A stretch of DNA of 64,000 nt from Neobacillus drentensis (GTDB lineage: Bacteria > Bacillota > Bacilli > Bacillales > Cytobacillaceae), in NCBI RefSeq assembly GCF_021560175.1, contig NZ_CP091110.1:2160001-2224000 (forward strand), in the 5' to 3' direction. The translations under genes were made by a program, and so were the position numbers. A model generated the notes under the pieces. That model searched no databases, was not told the origin of the DNA, and saw only the letters and a list, made by a program, of their open reading frames with translations. Positions 50,395-59,509 of the stretch are shown piece after piece; within the stretch, counting starts at the first letter, position 1, and every line of letters starts with the position of its first letter.

Positions 50395-51896
50395 ACGAAT
50401 CATGGGAAGGATTTGGCAAGCGGCTGCAACGGCTGAATCCACTGTTTGAGCTTGGGAGGGGAATGGAAGTTGGTGAGCTGAAACCGTATATCCAAACCAT
50501 CCTCATGCAAGTGCTCCTCATCATCTTTTATCGAGAATTAAATGATGATGATCATAGACGCAAAGCGGATATCAAGTATATGGTGCAAGATTCCATTAAG
50601 CAGATGAGGTTACTGGCAGACGATAAGCAGATTGAACGGATTACAAGCGGGCTTTTATATCAGGGAAAAGAAGAGTATAGTAAACCGTTTGAAGCCTTCT
50701 ATTATGATGAAATCAAACAATCTTGGGAAACACAGACTTTCCGCTATGTCGCAATGGATGAATTATATACCAATCTAGAGATGGGCGGATCGATTGTGTA
50801 TAAACTGACGGATGTTGCGCAAGAAATGATTTTTATGAGCAGGGAAATGGCGGAGGAGTTCTCCATCACCATTGAGCAGCTCTATAGTATGCAGCTGATT
50901 AAAAACGGTAATTTCCGCAAAGCTACGCGAAACCTCGATCACCTCATTTCACGAGTAAACCGCCTGATGGCCAATGAATTTACCTTTCAGAAGGAAATGA
51001 TTAACAATCCCAAAATCTTATTGATTGAAGAAGAATGGCAGCGGGCAGACAATCGTGTGGAAATTGAAAAGCAGTTTGAAGAAGAAAAAAACCACTTCCG
51101 TACGATCACTAGTATGATTGAAAAAACAAAACGTAGGAACGAAGAAGATGATTATATTCAGAAGGAACTCGTTCTTCTTCAAGAAAAAATTGGCCATACA
51201 AGACAATTACATGATCGTTTTGCTAAATTAGTGATTCAAAATATCTCTTATGAGATGAAATTAAAGGCGGAGAACCCCTCCTTGTTCTGGGAAAATAGCC
51301 TGGTTTCCTTCCGTGAGCATTTTTATGAAAATTGGTTCATGAAGGAAGGCGTTCAAAGTTTTAATGAATTAGAACGAGTGCTTTCCCCTTTATTTTCACC
51401 GAAGAATGAGTTTATTTTGCCGCTCGATTGGATTTGGGGTGAACAAGAGTTTGACGAAGCTCAAACGAAGGATGTTGTACTCGAAGATGAGGTGGAAGAA
51501 AGCATTACTCGTCAGCGCGTAACAAACTGGGAATCTGTCATCAAGGCCTGGAGTTATGTTTTTCAATTTCTACAAACTTCCAGAGAGTTTTCGTTAGCTG
51601 ATCTTGAAGAACTGCCTTTAGAAGTGCAGGACTTATGGCTTGAAGAATCTGAAACAATTGATTTATGGATGATGTTTGATAAAAAGCCGCTGAAGGTTCA
51701 GGTGCTGCATCGAAAAGAAGATACTCTAAGCGATGAGAGGGAAATCCTTCTTTATAAATTAATGATGGAGTATCCGCAATTTCAAGTGTTTGAAGGCTCT
51801 AAGCTCTTTACAACTTTTGATCATCGAGCGGAGCCTTTCACCTGGTACAGAATGAAAATCACTCCTTTTAAAATATGTGTACAGGAGGAGAAGTAA
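50391..51896 (+). CDS. jetA: Wadjet kleisin subunit JetA (MukF/MksF-like)
   Basis: A 501-aa cytoplasmic protein, second in the operon. It starts FGKRLQRLNPLFELGRG and resembles the DUF5716-type JetA of Bacillus, with long helices and a charged coiled-coil region about 215-300. As kleisin it bridges the JetC heads and recruits JetB. GTG at 50391 is chosen because GGAGGAG lies 6 nt upstream and it forms the standard 4-nt overlap with jetD; a longer frame exists upstream. The assignment rests mainly on operon context. Confidence 0.82.
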   Translation: MNESWEGFGKRLQRLNPLFELGRGMEVGELKPYIQTILMQVLLIIFYRELNDDDHRRKADIKYMVQDSIKQMRLLADDKQIERITSGLLYQGKEEYSKPFEAFYYDEIKQSWETQTFRYVAMDELYTNLEMGGSIVYKLTDVAQEMIFMSREMAEEFSITIEQLYSMQLIKNGNFRKATRNLDHLISRVNRLMANEFTFQKEMINNPKILLIEEEWQRADNRVEIEKQFEEEKNHFRTITSMIEKTKRRNEEDDYIQKELVLLQEKIGHTRQLHDRFAKLVIQNISYEMKLKAENPSLFWENSLVSFREHFYENWFMKEGVQSFNELERVLSPLFSPKNEFILPLDWIWGEQEFDEAQTKDVVLEDEVEESITRQRVTNWESVIKAWSYVFQFLQTSREFSLADLEELPLEVQDLWLEESETIDLWMMFDKKPLKVQVLHRKEDTLSDEREILLYKLMMEYPQFQVFEGSKLFTTFDHRAEPFTWYRMKITPFKICVQEEK

Positions 51897-52642
51897 TGAA
51901 CGCAGAAACGATTAAACAGGCGTCGGCCGTCTATTTTACTCTATTAAAAGAAAAAGTAATCGATGAGAATAGTGAACACTTCGAGGCTTATTTTCATCCT
52001 GAAGTGAGGCAGACCGTTCTTTTATTAGCTGACGAATCTGGTACCTATATCATTGAATCACCGAAGCGCATTCAATTGGTGGTCCAGCCAACCGGCTCTG
52101 TCTTTGCGACTAATTTTACTCATTTGAAAGATAAACATCGGCAAGTTGAAACGAAGAAACACTTCCATTTGATGAGCGTTGTTATGATGGCGTTTTTGGG
52201 AGCCATCGACCGTAACCAAGCAGCAAAAATTCGCACCAAGCGGGAAGGAATCAGCTACTACGCGTTAGAGCGGCAAGTGAACGATCTTATTATGAATTGG
52301 GATAGCATCCTTAAAACAAAACCTTCCTTTGGAGAAGAAGAACGAATTGATATGAAAGAAGTGGTGACTACCTGGAAATACATGGAGGTCGACACGGACG
52401 ATTATGGGGTTAAAAAAGGCAATCGACGAACCAGAATTGGGTTAATTGCCGGCGCGATGCGTTTATTAGAGACGGAAGGGTTAATTGTCATCCTTGACCG
52501 CGACGATATTCCAAAGGCAATTCCCAAACAAGAGCTTTTTGAGCGGATTGAATACTTATATCATGATTATGACCGTTATGAATTATTTAAACAGTTAATG
52601 ACTTCAAAGGAGGATGAGCATGCCGAAAATCCACAGAATTAG
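51896..52642 (+). CDS. jetB: Wadjet KITE subunit JetB (MukE/MksE-like)
   Basis: A 248-aa protein, third in the operon. It looks like tandem winged-helix domains (KITE fold): LIVILDRDDIPKAIPKQELFERIEYLY near the C-terminus and a polar N-terminal half. It should dimerise and bind the JetA kleisin. It starts at the ATG overlapping the jetA stop by one base (TAATG) with AGGAGGAG upstream. JetC begins inside its last 23 nt. Sequence alone is not distinctive; context decides the call. Confidence 0.82.
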   Translation: MNAETIKQASAVYFTLLKEKVIDENSEHFEAYFHPEVRQTVLLLADESGTYIIESPKRIQLVVQPTGSVFATNFTHLKDKHRQVETKKHFHLMSVVMMAFLGAIDRNQAAKIRTKREGISYYALERQVNDLIMNWDSILKTKPSFGEEERIDMKEVVTTWKYMEVDTDDYGVKKGNRRTRIGLIAGAMRLLETEGLIVILDRDDIPKAIPKQELFERIEYLYHDYDRYELFKQLMTSKEDEHAENPQN

Positions 52643-55600
52643 AATTGTTGGCCTCAAGTATGATGGCATGCAAAAGCAATACAAAGATACCACTTTTAAT
52701 TTCCATAATGAGGAGACATCGACAAACGGCCTCATTGCGATGATGAATGGCGGCGGAAAAGGTGTGTTCCTGCAAACGATTTTCCAGATATTGAAACCTG
52801 GAACTTCGTGGGGAAAACAAAACAACCGTTATTATCAGCAGTTCTTTTTTAATAATAAAGAACAATTTATTCCCTATACCTTTCATGTCCTGATTCAATG
52901 GGAATTGGACGGAGCTGACCGCAGGCATCTGGTCACGGGAGGAATGTTCTCTGCTGAACAGCGGATTTCGATGAGTGAAGAAAGTGGAAATGAAAGTAAA
53001 ACACTAGAACAAGAAGCCAAGATCCTTCCTACTATTACTTTTTATACAAGAGAATTTGACCGAAAAGAAGAGGCAGCACTTGAGCATATTCCACTCTTTG
53101 AAAATGATGAGGTGGCTGAAACTGAAAGCTTGAAGGATTATTTAAAATGGAATGGATATGACGTTTACCGAGATACGAAGAAGCACTATCGCATCCTTGA
53201 TACATACGGAATTAACCGTAAAGATTGGGATATTATGAAGGACATCAACAAGGATGAAGGGGGCGTTGGGAAATACTTTGAAGGAGCGGAGGATGATTTT
53301 TCCTTGTTCCAAAAGAGAATTATACCGACCGTCAGCCAAGTCTTACATCGAACCGAACATCAAAAGAACGATCTTGTGGAGATTTTCAAGAGTCAAGCCA
53401 GTATCGCAAAAGACCTGCCTGTTCTGTTAAAAAGAGAACAAGCCCATAAAGAGTTTTTAGAAGACATTGTTCCCTTTGAAGAGCACCTTGCTAAAGGCGT
53501 AGAACATAAAGAAATTGTTCAGGAAAGCATTAAGGCAGGCAGACAGCTGCTTGGGGCTTTAGAGCATTTAAAACAAACGGAAGAGGAAACACTAGTTACT
53601 TTAGAAAAAGAGATTGAAAAATTAATAGTAAGGCAGGCAGATCTGCGTTTTCAAAAAGACAACTTAGAGTATGCAAAAGCGCACAGAGAAGTGATGGATT
53701 GGGAAAAGAAATTAGCCGAAGAACGGACCAAGCATACTTCGTTGCAAGAGGTTGTGAAAGAAAAGCTGGATCGAAAAGATCAATACTCGTTTCAACTTTT
53801 ACTGAAAGAGTGGTTTGAAAACGAACAGAGCATCCGATCGCTTTCACAGCAAATCGAGAAATTGGAACAAAATAGCGGTTTAGAGCAAGTGAATCAAAGA
53901 ATGAATGAAATCAAAAAAGAAGCAAACTCGCAATGGGAACATGCCTATCTCTCCGTTCAAGAAGCAGTTAAACAATATGCAGGATATCAAAAGTACTTAA
54001 CTAAAAAAGGAACAGAGCTGTCGAGACAGGATAATCAAAAGACAAAAGACATTGCCAAGCTTAGTACTGAAATTGATTATCTTTATACGGATATACATAA
54101 CTTTGAGTCGAAGGAAGCGGAATTGGTGAAAGAATTTGGCGACCGCTTAACCTATGATTTAAAGGGACTGATTGAAAGCCTTCAAAAACAAATGGAAGAC
54201 AAAAAGGTTACCTTAGAGGAGCTGCAAGCAAAAGAGAAGGAATCTAGTGAAAGGCAAAATCAACTAGCCACCTCACATGGGACACTGTTCCAATCCATTC
54301 AATTTTCAGAAGAAAAATGTGAAGAGTTAAAGGCTGCCAATGAAGCGCAAAAGCAAAAAGAAACGAAACTGCTAGATAAGCTGCATGGTTTATTAGATGA
54401 TGTAACAGCGCCGTTTACTCATTCTCTTCTTTCGAAGTATGTCATCCAGATCGAAGAAATGCTCGTAGATAACCGTGAACAAGGGGAACAAATTAAAAAA
54501 GATCTTTGGGAAACCCAACTCGACCATTCCTTAAATGATGAGCATTTCTGGATTGCCAACAAAGATGTAAAAGAATTAAAGGAATGGATCGACGAGAAGA
54601 CGGGCATTGATGTCTTTTATGGAACTCAGTTTCTGCAATCATTAAGTACGGAGGAAATGACAAACTACCTTTTGAACTATCCGCTTCTTCCATATGGTTT
54701 GGTTGTCAGCCAGCATCAATGGCAAAAGATTAATCAGCAGGTCCTCTCCGGAAGGTTGTTTAAAAGTCCTGTTCCGATATTCTTGCGTGAGGAAATGAAC
54801 CGCGAAAATCAGCAGCCATCCTTTGTGATTATCAACGGTACTGAGAGAGAGCTATTAACCGATAAGAATCAATTTACCAACTGGAAAATAAAGATTGCTA
54901 AACAAATAGAGGAAAAGAAAGATACTCTAGTTGAAATTGAAAAAACAGAAGCCTTGTACCGTCGTATTTTAAAGGAAATAGATCGTTTTTTATCAGGCGA
55001 GTTATCGAGTGATATCGAAAAAGCACTCCAACAAGAACAGAACGCCCTTCTTTCAAAGAAAGCGAACCTACAGGAAATCACCACCAGGGAAGATAAAGAA
55101 AGAGAATTACAGCTTCAGCTCAAAGAAAAGCTTGAAACAACGAAGCGAAAAATAGGGAAGTTTTCAAAAAATATTGAGACATTAGAGCTGTTTGACCAAG
55201 AAACGAGACTTTATCAAGAAAATAAACGGGTGAGACTAGAAAAAGAGAAACAAAAGGATGCTTTAGGTTCGAAGCAGCAAGAAATTGTCAAAGAGCATCA
55301 AGACATTCTTGACCTGCAAAATAAGTGGAGTCAAACGTATCTAGAATGGAAGCTTACAACCGAACAAGCTATTAAAGAGATAAGCTTCTTTATAGAAGGG
55401 GCAGCTTTTCCTGCGGATGAAAAAACAGATCTTAGTGAAGAGGTTCCGAGTTTATCCCCACATTTATTAGAAGAGATCAATGGAAGTACGCATGAGTTAA
55501 AACAGCTCCAAAAATCAAAAGAGGAACAGGCGAGAGAATTGCTTGTGATCCAAGCTAGAAAAGAAACCGAACAAAAGCAGCAAAAGAAATTAGAGAAGAA

Positions 55601-57089
55601 ACTCGATTCGCAAAATAAGGAATGGAATCAAGCTCCAGAACCAGAGGAACCGATTAGTATATTAGAAAATATGCTGCAAACCTCACAAAAGGAAGCGAAG
55701 ACAGCGGAAAAAGAGGAACGGGAACAAGGAACGGCTGTAACCGTAGCAGAAACCTCCTTAAAACTTGCGACCGAGCAACGCAGCAAGTCAGGAAAAAAGA
55801 TCGAAAAGCATGAAAAACAGGCTGAAGCATGGGAAGACCTCGACCTAGAGATTAAGGAAGTAGAAATTAAAGACCAAACAAAGCTCACGAAAGACGAAGT
55901 AAAGAAGGCAGAGAAACGCCAAAAAGAAACAGAAACGAAAATTACGGGTTATGAAGGGGATTTATTAACCTTATCCGTTATCTTAAAGGAGGAAGCAGCA
56001 GCCTTTACAGACGATGATGTCGAAAGAATTCACAGCCAAGGAAAAGCAGGGATCCTATCCTGGTGTGAAGACCATCAAGCGATTCAGGACGAAGGCCAAG
56101 AAAAGCACGCGAAAATCGAACAATCCTTGCGTAACTTAAAGCTTGCGATTGAGGGGAAAGATTGGGAGATACGCTTTAAAAATGAAGTCCTCACCACACT
56201 CGATCATATGGATACAAGGCATTATGCACATATCCAAACCATCGTGAAAAACATGAAGCGTTTTTCACAAAGTGGTTTGGAGCAATTAGAACGAGATAAA
56301 GAACGGGCAGAAAATGCTCAAAACTTCTGGGCAAGCCGGGCCAGCATGAAAGTGATGAGTATTGCAGAGGCCATTCGTTCGATGATTGCAAAAATGAAGT
56401 TAAAAAATGAACGAGGTTCTTTTCCGCTCGTCCAGCTCAAAGAAGATATCTTACCGAAAAAAGCAGAAGATATCGAACCATTATTGAAGCAGCATTTTGT
56501 TACTGCAATTAATAAAATAACAAAACAATTTGATGTCATAGATGATGGAAATCAAGCCTTAGATCAAGAAATAAAACAGCTCATTAGTGATGAGCAAATC
56601 TTATTTGTCTCACTGCGGAATCGTTATCCTGAGCTGCTTGTCTATAATATGCGGACGGATAATGCCTTTATGTACGGAAAACCGCAAAGGGAGCATTATT
56701 CAACCTGGCAGACGATTAATCAGGGTTCTAGGACGAAATCCGATGGCAGCGGCGGACAAAAGTTATCGGCGCGAATGGTCATGATGATGATGTTATTATC
56801 CGTTAAAAGTGAAACCGATCAAAGCTGGGTTCCGTTAGTTTGTGATAACCCGTTTGGGCAAGCTGCATCAGCGCATGTTCTTGACCCGATCTTCGCAGTT
56901 GCCGAAAAATTGAAGTTCCAATTCATTGTCGTCACGCCGCCTGAACTGGTGAAAACGGAAATTAGTCAAAGATTTGAGGCCTATTATAAATTGGACTTCA
57001 TTCGTGAAAAAGGAAAAGAAATTGTTACAGATACGATTGTTCCTGCTTTTCGAATCTATCAGGGAACGGAAGTAGCGCAGGTAAAATGA
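52620..57089 (+). CDS. jetC: Wadjet SMC-like ATPase JetC (MukB-like)
   Basis: A 1489-aa SMC-type ATPase. Walker A is at about 41-50 as MMNGGGKGVF, the signature motif near 1375 as SDGSGGQKLSARM, and Walker B near 1405 as VPLVCDNPFG. Long charged coiled coils fill about 240-700 and 800-1250 with a hinge-like break between (around 650-730). It loops plasmid DNA, which JetD then cuts. The start MPKIHRIRIVG follows AAAGGAGG by 7 nt; the ATG six nt earlier is too close. The P-loop has Gly where most SMCs have Ser or Thr after the Lys. It ends the operon before a terminator. Confidence 0.93.
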   Translation: MPKIHRIRIVGLKYDGMQKQYKDTTFNFHNEETSTNGLIAMMNGGGKGVFLQTIFQILKPGTSWGKQNNRYYQQFFFNNKEQFIPYTFHVLIQWELDGADRRHLVTGGMFSAEQRISMSEESGNESKTLEQEAKILPTITFYTREFDRKEEAALEHIPLFENDEVAETESLKDYLKWNGYDVYRDTKKHYRILDTYGINRKDWDIMKDINKDEGGVGKYFEGAEDDFSLFQKRIIPTVSQVLHRTEHQKNDLVEIFKSQASIAKDLPVLLKREQAHKEFLEDIVPFEEHLAKGVEHKEIVQESIKAGRQLLGALEHLKQTEEETLVTLEKEIEKLIVRQADLRFQKDNLEYAKAHREVMDWEKKLAEERTKHTSLQEVVKEKLDRKDQYSFQLLLKEWFENEQSIRSLSQQIEKLEQNSGLEQVNQRMNEIKKEANSQWEHAYLSVQEAVKQYAGYQKYLTKKGTELSRQDNQKTKDIAKLSTEIDYLYTDIHNFESKEAELVKEFGDRLTYDLKGLIESLQKQMEDKKVTLEELQAKEKESSERQNQLATSHGTLFQSIQFSEEKCEELKAANEAQKQKETKLLDKLHGLLDDVTAPFTHSLLSKYVIQIEEMLVDNREQGEQIKKDLWETQLDHSLNDEHFWIANKDVKELKEWIDEKTGIDVFYGTQFLQSLSTEEMTNYLLNYPLLPYGLVVSQHQWQKINQQVLSGRLFKSPVPIFLREEMNRENQQPSFVIINGTERELLTDKNQFTNWKIKIAKQIEEKKDTLVEIEKTEALYRRILKEIDRFLSGELSSDIEKALQQEQNALLSKKANLQEITTREDKERELQLQLKEKLETTKRKIGKFSKNIETLELFDQETRLYQENKRVRLEKEKQKDALGSKQQEIVKEHQDILDLQNKWSQTYLEWKLTTEQAIKEISFFIEGAAFPADEKTDLSEEVPSLSPHLLEEINGSTHELKQLQKSKEEQARELLVIQARKETEQKQQKKLEKKLDSQNKEWNQAPEPEEPISILENMLQTSQKEAKTAEKEEREQGTAVTVAETSLKLATEQRSKSGKKIEKHEKQAEAWEDLDLEIKEVEIKDQTKLTKDEVKKAEKRQKETETKITGYEGDLLTLSVILKEEAAAFTDDDVERIHSQGKAGILSWCEDHQAIQDEGQEKHAKIEQSLRNLKLAIEGKDWEIRFKNEVLTTLDHMDTRHYAHIQTIVKNMKRFSQSGLEQLERDKERAENAQNFWASRASMKVMSIAEAIRSMIAKMKLKNERGSFPLVQLKEDILPKKAEDIEPLLKQHFVTAINKITKQFDVIDDGNQALDQEIKQLISDEQILFVSLRNRYPELLVYNMRTDNAFMYGKPQREHYSTWQTINQGSRTKSDGSGGQKLSARMVMMMMLLSVKSETDQSWVPLVCDNPFGQAASAHVLDPIFAVAEKLKFQFIVVTPPELVKTEISQRFEAYYKLDFIREKGKEIVTDTIVPAFRIYQGTEVAQVK

Positions 57090-57112
57090 ATCAGTACTAA
57101 ATATAGTATAAG

Positions 57113-57150
57113 AAAGAAACTCTTCTAAATGGAGAGTTTCTTTTCTTTTT
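57113..57150 (+). terminator. Terminator after the Wadjet operon
   Basis: AAAGAAACTCT / AGAGTTTCTTT stem, followed by TCTTTTT. Confidence 0.88.
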
Positions 57151-57204
57151 AACCCATTCTGTGGAACTAGCAACCAGCCCAATTGTTTAGGGATGCCCTC
57201 TGTT

Positions 57205-57537
57205 TCAAATAGATTTTCTTGTTGAATATTCAGTTAGCCAATCGGGAATTGTGATTCGTTTTGTTTGGTTGTGTTCCATTCTTTCAGGTCCTGTCTTCAT
57301 CCATTTCTGTAGGAGCGCTGGAAAATTGTTTTCTTCAAAGGGGAATACCGCAATGTCCGCAATTGTTGGAGGGTAAGGACTTTTTCGAATGTGTTTTTTC
57401 AGTTTCGCCATCACTTTTTCAACATCCATTTCAGAACAGAATTGGAACCATTGCTGAACCGTCTCGTCCTTGAATACGAAGTTGGAATAAACGGATTCGA
57501 TTAGTATTAATAAATTAACTACCTCTGTTTTAGTCAT
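57205..57537 (-). CDS. G39P-like replicative helicase loader/inhibitor
   Basis: A 110-aa protein resembling the N-terminal domain of phage SPP1 G39P, the loader and inhibitor of the G40P helicase. The match is MTKTEVVNLLILIESVYSNF, FQFCSEMDVEKVMAKLKKHI and SPYPPTIADI. It may bind the replicative helicase. No other phage genes surround it, so it may be a leftover of a prophage or a chromosomal relative. It is convergent with jetC. The start follows AGGAGAAAAAAC on the minus strand. Confidence 0.75.
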   Translation of the reverse strand: MTKTEVVNLLILIESVYSNFVFKDETVQQWFQFCSEMDVEKVMAKLKKHIRKSPYPPTIADIAVFPFEENNFPALLQKWMKTGPERMEHNQTKRITIPDWLTEYSTRKSI

Positions 57538-57695
57538 TGTTTTTTCTCCTCCACTAAAATATCAACTTTGTTTGTTTTTTTGAGCTGCTTCCCTTTTTTC
57601 TCCGCTACTAGTATCGACCTGATGTCCTTTTCGCAATACAAAAAGCTGTTAATTTTCCCATCTCGATTTTTCAATTGAAACTCCTATCGTGGGAC

Positions 57696-57725
57696 AAAAA
57701 AAGGCGACCTGCGACGCCTATTTTT
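57696..57725. terminator. Small bidirectional hairpin
   Basis: AAAAAAAGGCG / CGCCTATTTTT, a 5-bp GC stem extended by A-T pairs. The rest of 57538-57804 shows no gene; TATAAT at 57755-57760 may serve the next small gene. Confidence 0.6.
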
Positions 57726-57804
57726 GATGTCCTATTTAGAGATTATGAATAGTTTATAATACGCAACTTGTACCATCCATTCCAAGGAAATAGAGGTGAT
57801 GATT

Positions 57805-57915
57805 ATGGCAAAAAAATCAAACAACAATAAAAAAAATTCTTCGGCTTCAAAGAATAGCAATAACAAAAATAATAATAATTCTAAAAAATCAAACCAAAAA
57901 AACAAGAAAAAATAA
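57805..57915 (+). CDS. 36-aa Asn/Lys-rich peptide
   Basis: MAKKSNNNKKNSSASK, then Asn/Lys/Ser repeats to the end (NQKNKKK). GAGGTGATG lies just before the ATG, TATAAT is 45 bp upstream and a hairpin follows, so the unit looks like a real gene. It is too short and too simple for a family call. Small basic peptides like this are common among spore-specific proteins of Bacillus, which is only a suggestion. Confidence 0.55.
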   Translation: MAKKSNNNKKNSSASKNSNNKNNNNSKKSNQKNKKK

Positions 57916-57941
57916 ATTGAAGAGGAAGGTAAAATAAAATA

Positions 57942-57996
57942 GTCCCCTCCATAAACAGATAAAGAAAAGCATTTAAATCTGTTTTGGAAGGGGACT
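57942..57996 (+). terminator. Hairpin after the 36-aa gene
   Basis: GTCCCCT-CCA-AAACAGAT pairs with ATCTGTTT-TGG-AAGGGGAC, a stem of about 18 bp with one small bulge on each arm. Confidence 0.7.
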
Positions 57997-58027
57997 TCTT
58001 ATGGAGAAAAATAAAAAAAACAGGAAC

Positions 58028-58624
58028 TCACTTTAAACTAGTGGATATAAACATTGAGGCATCTTGATTCATAAAAATACGATTACCATGATAGAATGTC
58101 TTAATTTCAATGGAATGAAATCCTACTTCTGATAATCCTTTTTTCAGTTCTTCATGCGAAAACCCGTTATGAACTTTCGGATGATCTATTTTATCGTTTT
58201 TGTCAAAATCAATAATAATTAGCATGCCACCATTAGTTAAAATGTTGAACAATTCTTGTAAAATCTTTTTAGTATCCGGAATGTGAAGAAGGACTAGTGA
58301 CATTAAAATTATGTCTGCCTTAAGTTCAGGGGTTTCTTGAGTGAAATCTGAATAAAGCACTTTCGCATTGGTTATTCCTTTATGTGAAACTTTAGCTTTC
58401 GCCACCTCCAGCATTTGTTTTGATGAATCCACCAACAAAACCGAATCTAATAAATCAGATAACTCCAAACTAATTAGACCAGTACCACTTCCATAGTCTA
58501 GTAAAGATTTAGATTTATTATTATGTAATTCTGATCTTACTTCCTTCACAATCACTTTAGCTAATTCAATTCTTTCTTCTGTTTCATATCTTTTTGCCAT
58601 CTGTTCAAAAACATTATTTTCCAT
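58028..58624 (-). CDS. Class I SAM-dependent methyltransferase
   Basis: A 198-aa methyltransferase. Motif I is LLDYGSGTGLISLEL (41-55), motif II LLVDSSKQML, motif IV ADIILMSLVLLHI and motif post-I NAKVLYSDFTQ. The small C-terminal domain has KTFYHGNRIFMNQ. Substrate is unknown; it resembles the stand-alone UbiE/YcgJ-like proteins of Bacillus. GGGGAG precedes the ATG. Confidence 0.85.
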   Translation of the reverse strand: MENNVFEQMAKRYETEERIELAKVIVKEVRSELHNNKSKSLLDYGSGTGLISLELSDLLDSVLLVDSSKQMLEVAKAKVSHKGITNAKVLYSDFTQETPELKADIILMSLVLLHIPDTKKILQELFNILTNGGMLIIIDFDKNDKIDHPKVHNGFSHEELKKGLSEVGFHSIEIKTFYHGNRIFMNQDASMFISTSLK

Positions 58625-58702
58625 ATTCCACTCCCCACTATTTATATACGGGAATACACAAATTTTACGTTTTGTTTTTTGACTTTGCGGTAGATTTTCT
58701 GC

Positions 58703-58734
58703 CCCTGAGACGTTGGTCTTGTCTAGTCTCAGGG
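58703..58734 (-). terminator. Hairpin downstream of the 100-aa gene
   Basis: CCCTGAGAC / GTCTCAGGG, a 9-bp stem with a 14-nt loop, between two minus-strand genes. T-run weak. Confidence 0.6.
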
Positions 58735-58741
58735 ACTAGTT

Positions 58742-59044
58742 TTAATCATATCGAACTTGATCTTCTCCGTCTATAATGAGCTCAAGTTCTGTAAGAAAGT
58801 TAAGTTCAAGCGGTGCAGGTAATCGTTCCATTATTTCCTTAATTTCTAAAAGATTTTCTGCTTCCTCGATCGTAGAGGGAGGTTGTTTTAAATGCTGGTA
58901 CCAATTCTTTAATTCGTCAATAAACTCATAAAAATGCCGTTCAAACCTTTCAGCGCATTCTTCGCTTTCATCCTCTGAGGCTTTCTTCATCAATTCCCAA
59001 TCTTCTAAAGCGGTTTCCAATTTCTCTTTTACTCTATTTATCAA
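58742..59044 (-). CDS. Hypothetical protein, 100 aa, acidic and helical
   Basis: Very acidic protein (many Glu), predicted all-helical, with the pattern EKLETALEDWELMKKASEDE at its start and NWYQHLKQPPSTIEEAENLL. TTG start, AGAGGTGA upstream. No family recognised and no membrane or signal segment. It is divergent from the phasin-like gene. Confidence 0.65.
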   Translation of the reverse strand: MINRVKEKLETALEDWELMKKASEDESEECAERFERHFYEFIDELKNWYQHLKQPPSTIEEAENLLEIKEIMERLPAPLELNFLTELELIIDGEDQVRYD

Positions 59045-59171
59045 ATATAATCACCTCTCGTAATTAGTATAATATGGCGCCTAAATAAAAAACAAATCGA
59101 TATGTAGTGATACAGCTCCTCCATTTAAGGGTATGGAATAGTAAATAGCAAATTTAAGGAGGAATAGATGA

Positions 59172-59501
59172 ATGAAAGACCTATTTAAAAATGGATTCCT
59201 TTTAGGGCTTGGGGCTGCACTGTATGGCAAAGAAAAACTGGATGATTTGGTGAAAGGTATGATTGAAAAGGGTATCGTGAGCCAATCAGAAGCAAATTCT
59301 CTAGTCACAGATTTTTTGAAGCGTGGTGAAGAAAAAAGCGAGAGCTGGAATCAACAATATCAAGAAATGGTACAGTCACAACTAAAGGACCTGGGTTTCG
59401 TGGCCTGGGAGGAAATTCATAACATTCAATCCCAACTATTACTGCTTCAACAAGAAATCGTCCAATTGAAAAATAATCAAACAAACGAAGAACAGAAATA
59501 G
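59172..59501 (+). CDS. Phasin-like coiled-coil protein
   Basis: A 109-aa protein beginning MKDLFKNGFLLGLGAALYGK, followed by amphipathic helices (DDLVKGMIEKGIVSQSEANS) and a C-terminal coiled coil (QLLLLQQEIVQLKNNQ). This is the form of short phasin-like proteins that sit next to AarF/UbiB genes. AAGGAGG is 10 nt before the ATG. It is 8 nt upstream of the ABC1 kinase gene and certainly in its operon. A role in binding lipid or polyhydroxyalkanoate granules, or the kinase, is inferred. Confidence 0.72.
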   Translation: MKDLFKNGFLLGLGAALYGKEKLDDLVKGMIEKGIVSQSEANSLVTDFLKRGEEKSESWNQQYQEMVQSQLKDLGFVAWEEIHNIQSQLLLLQQEIVQLKNNQTNEEQK

Positions 59502-59509
59502 GTGGCAGG

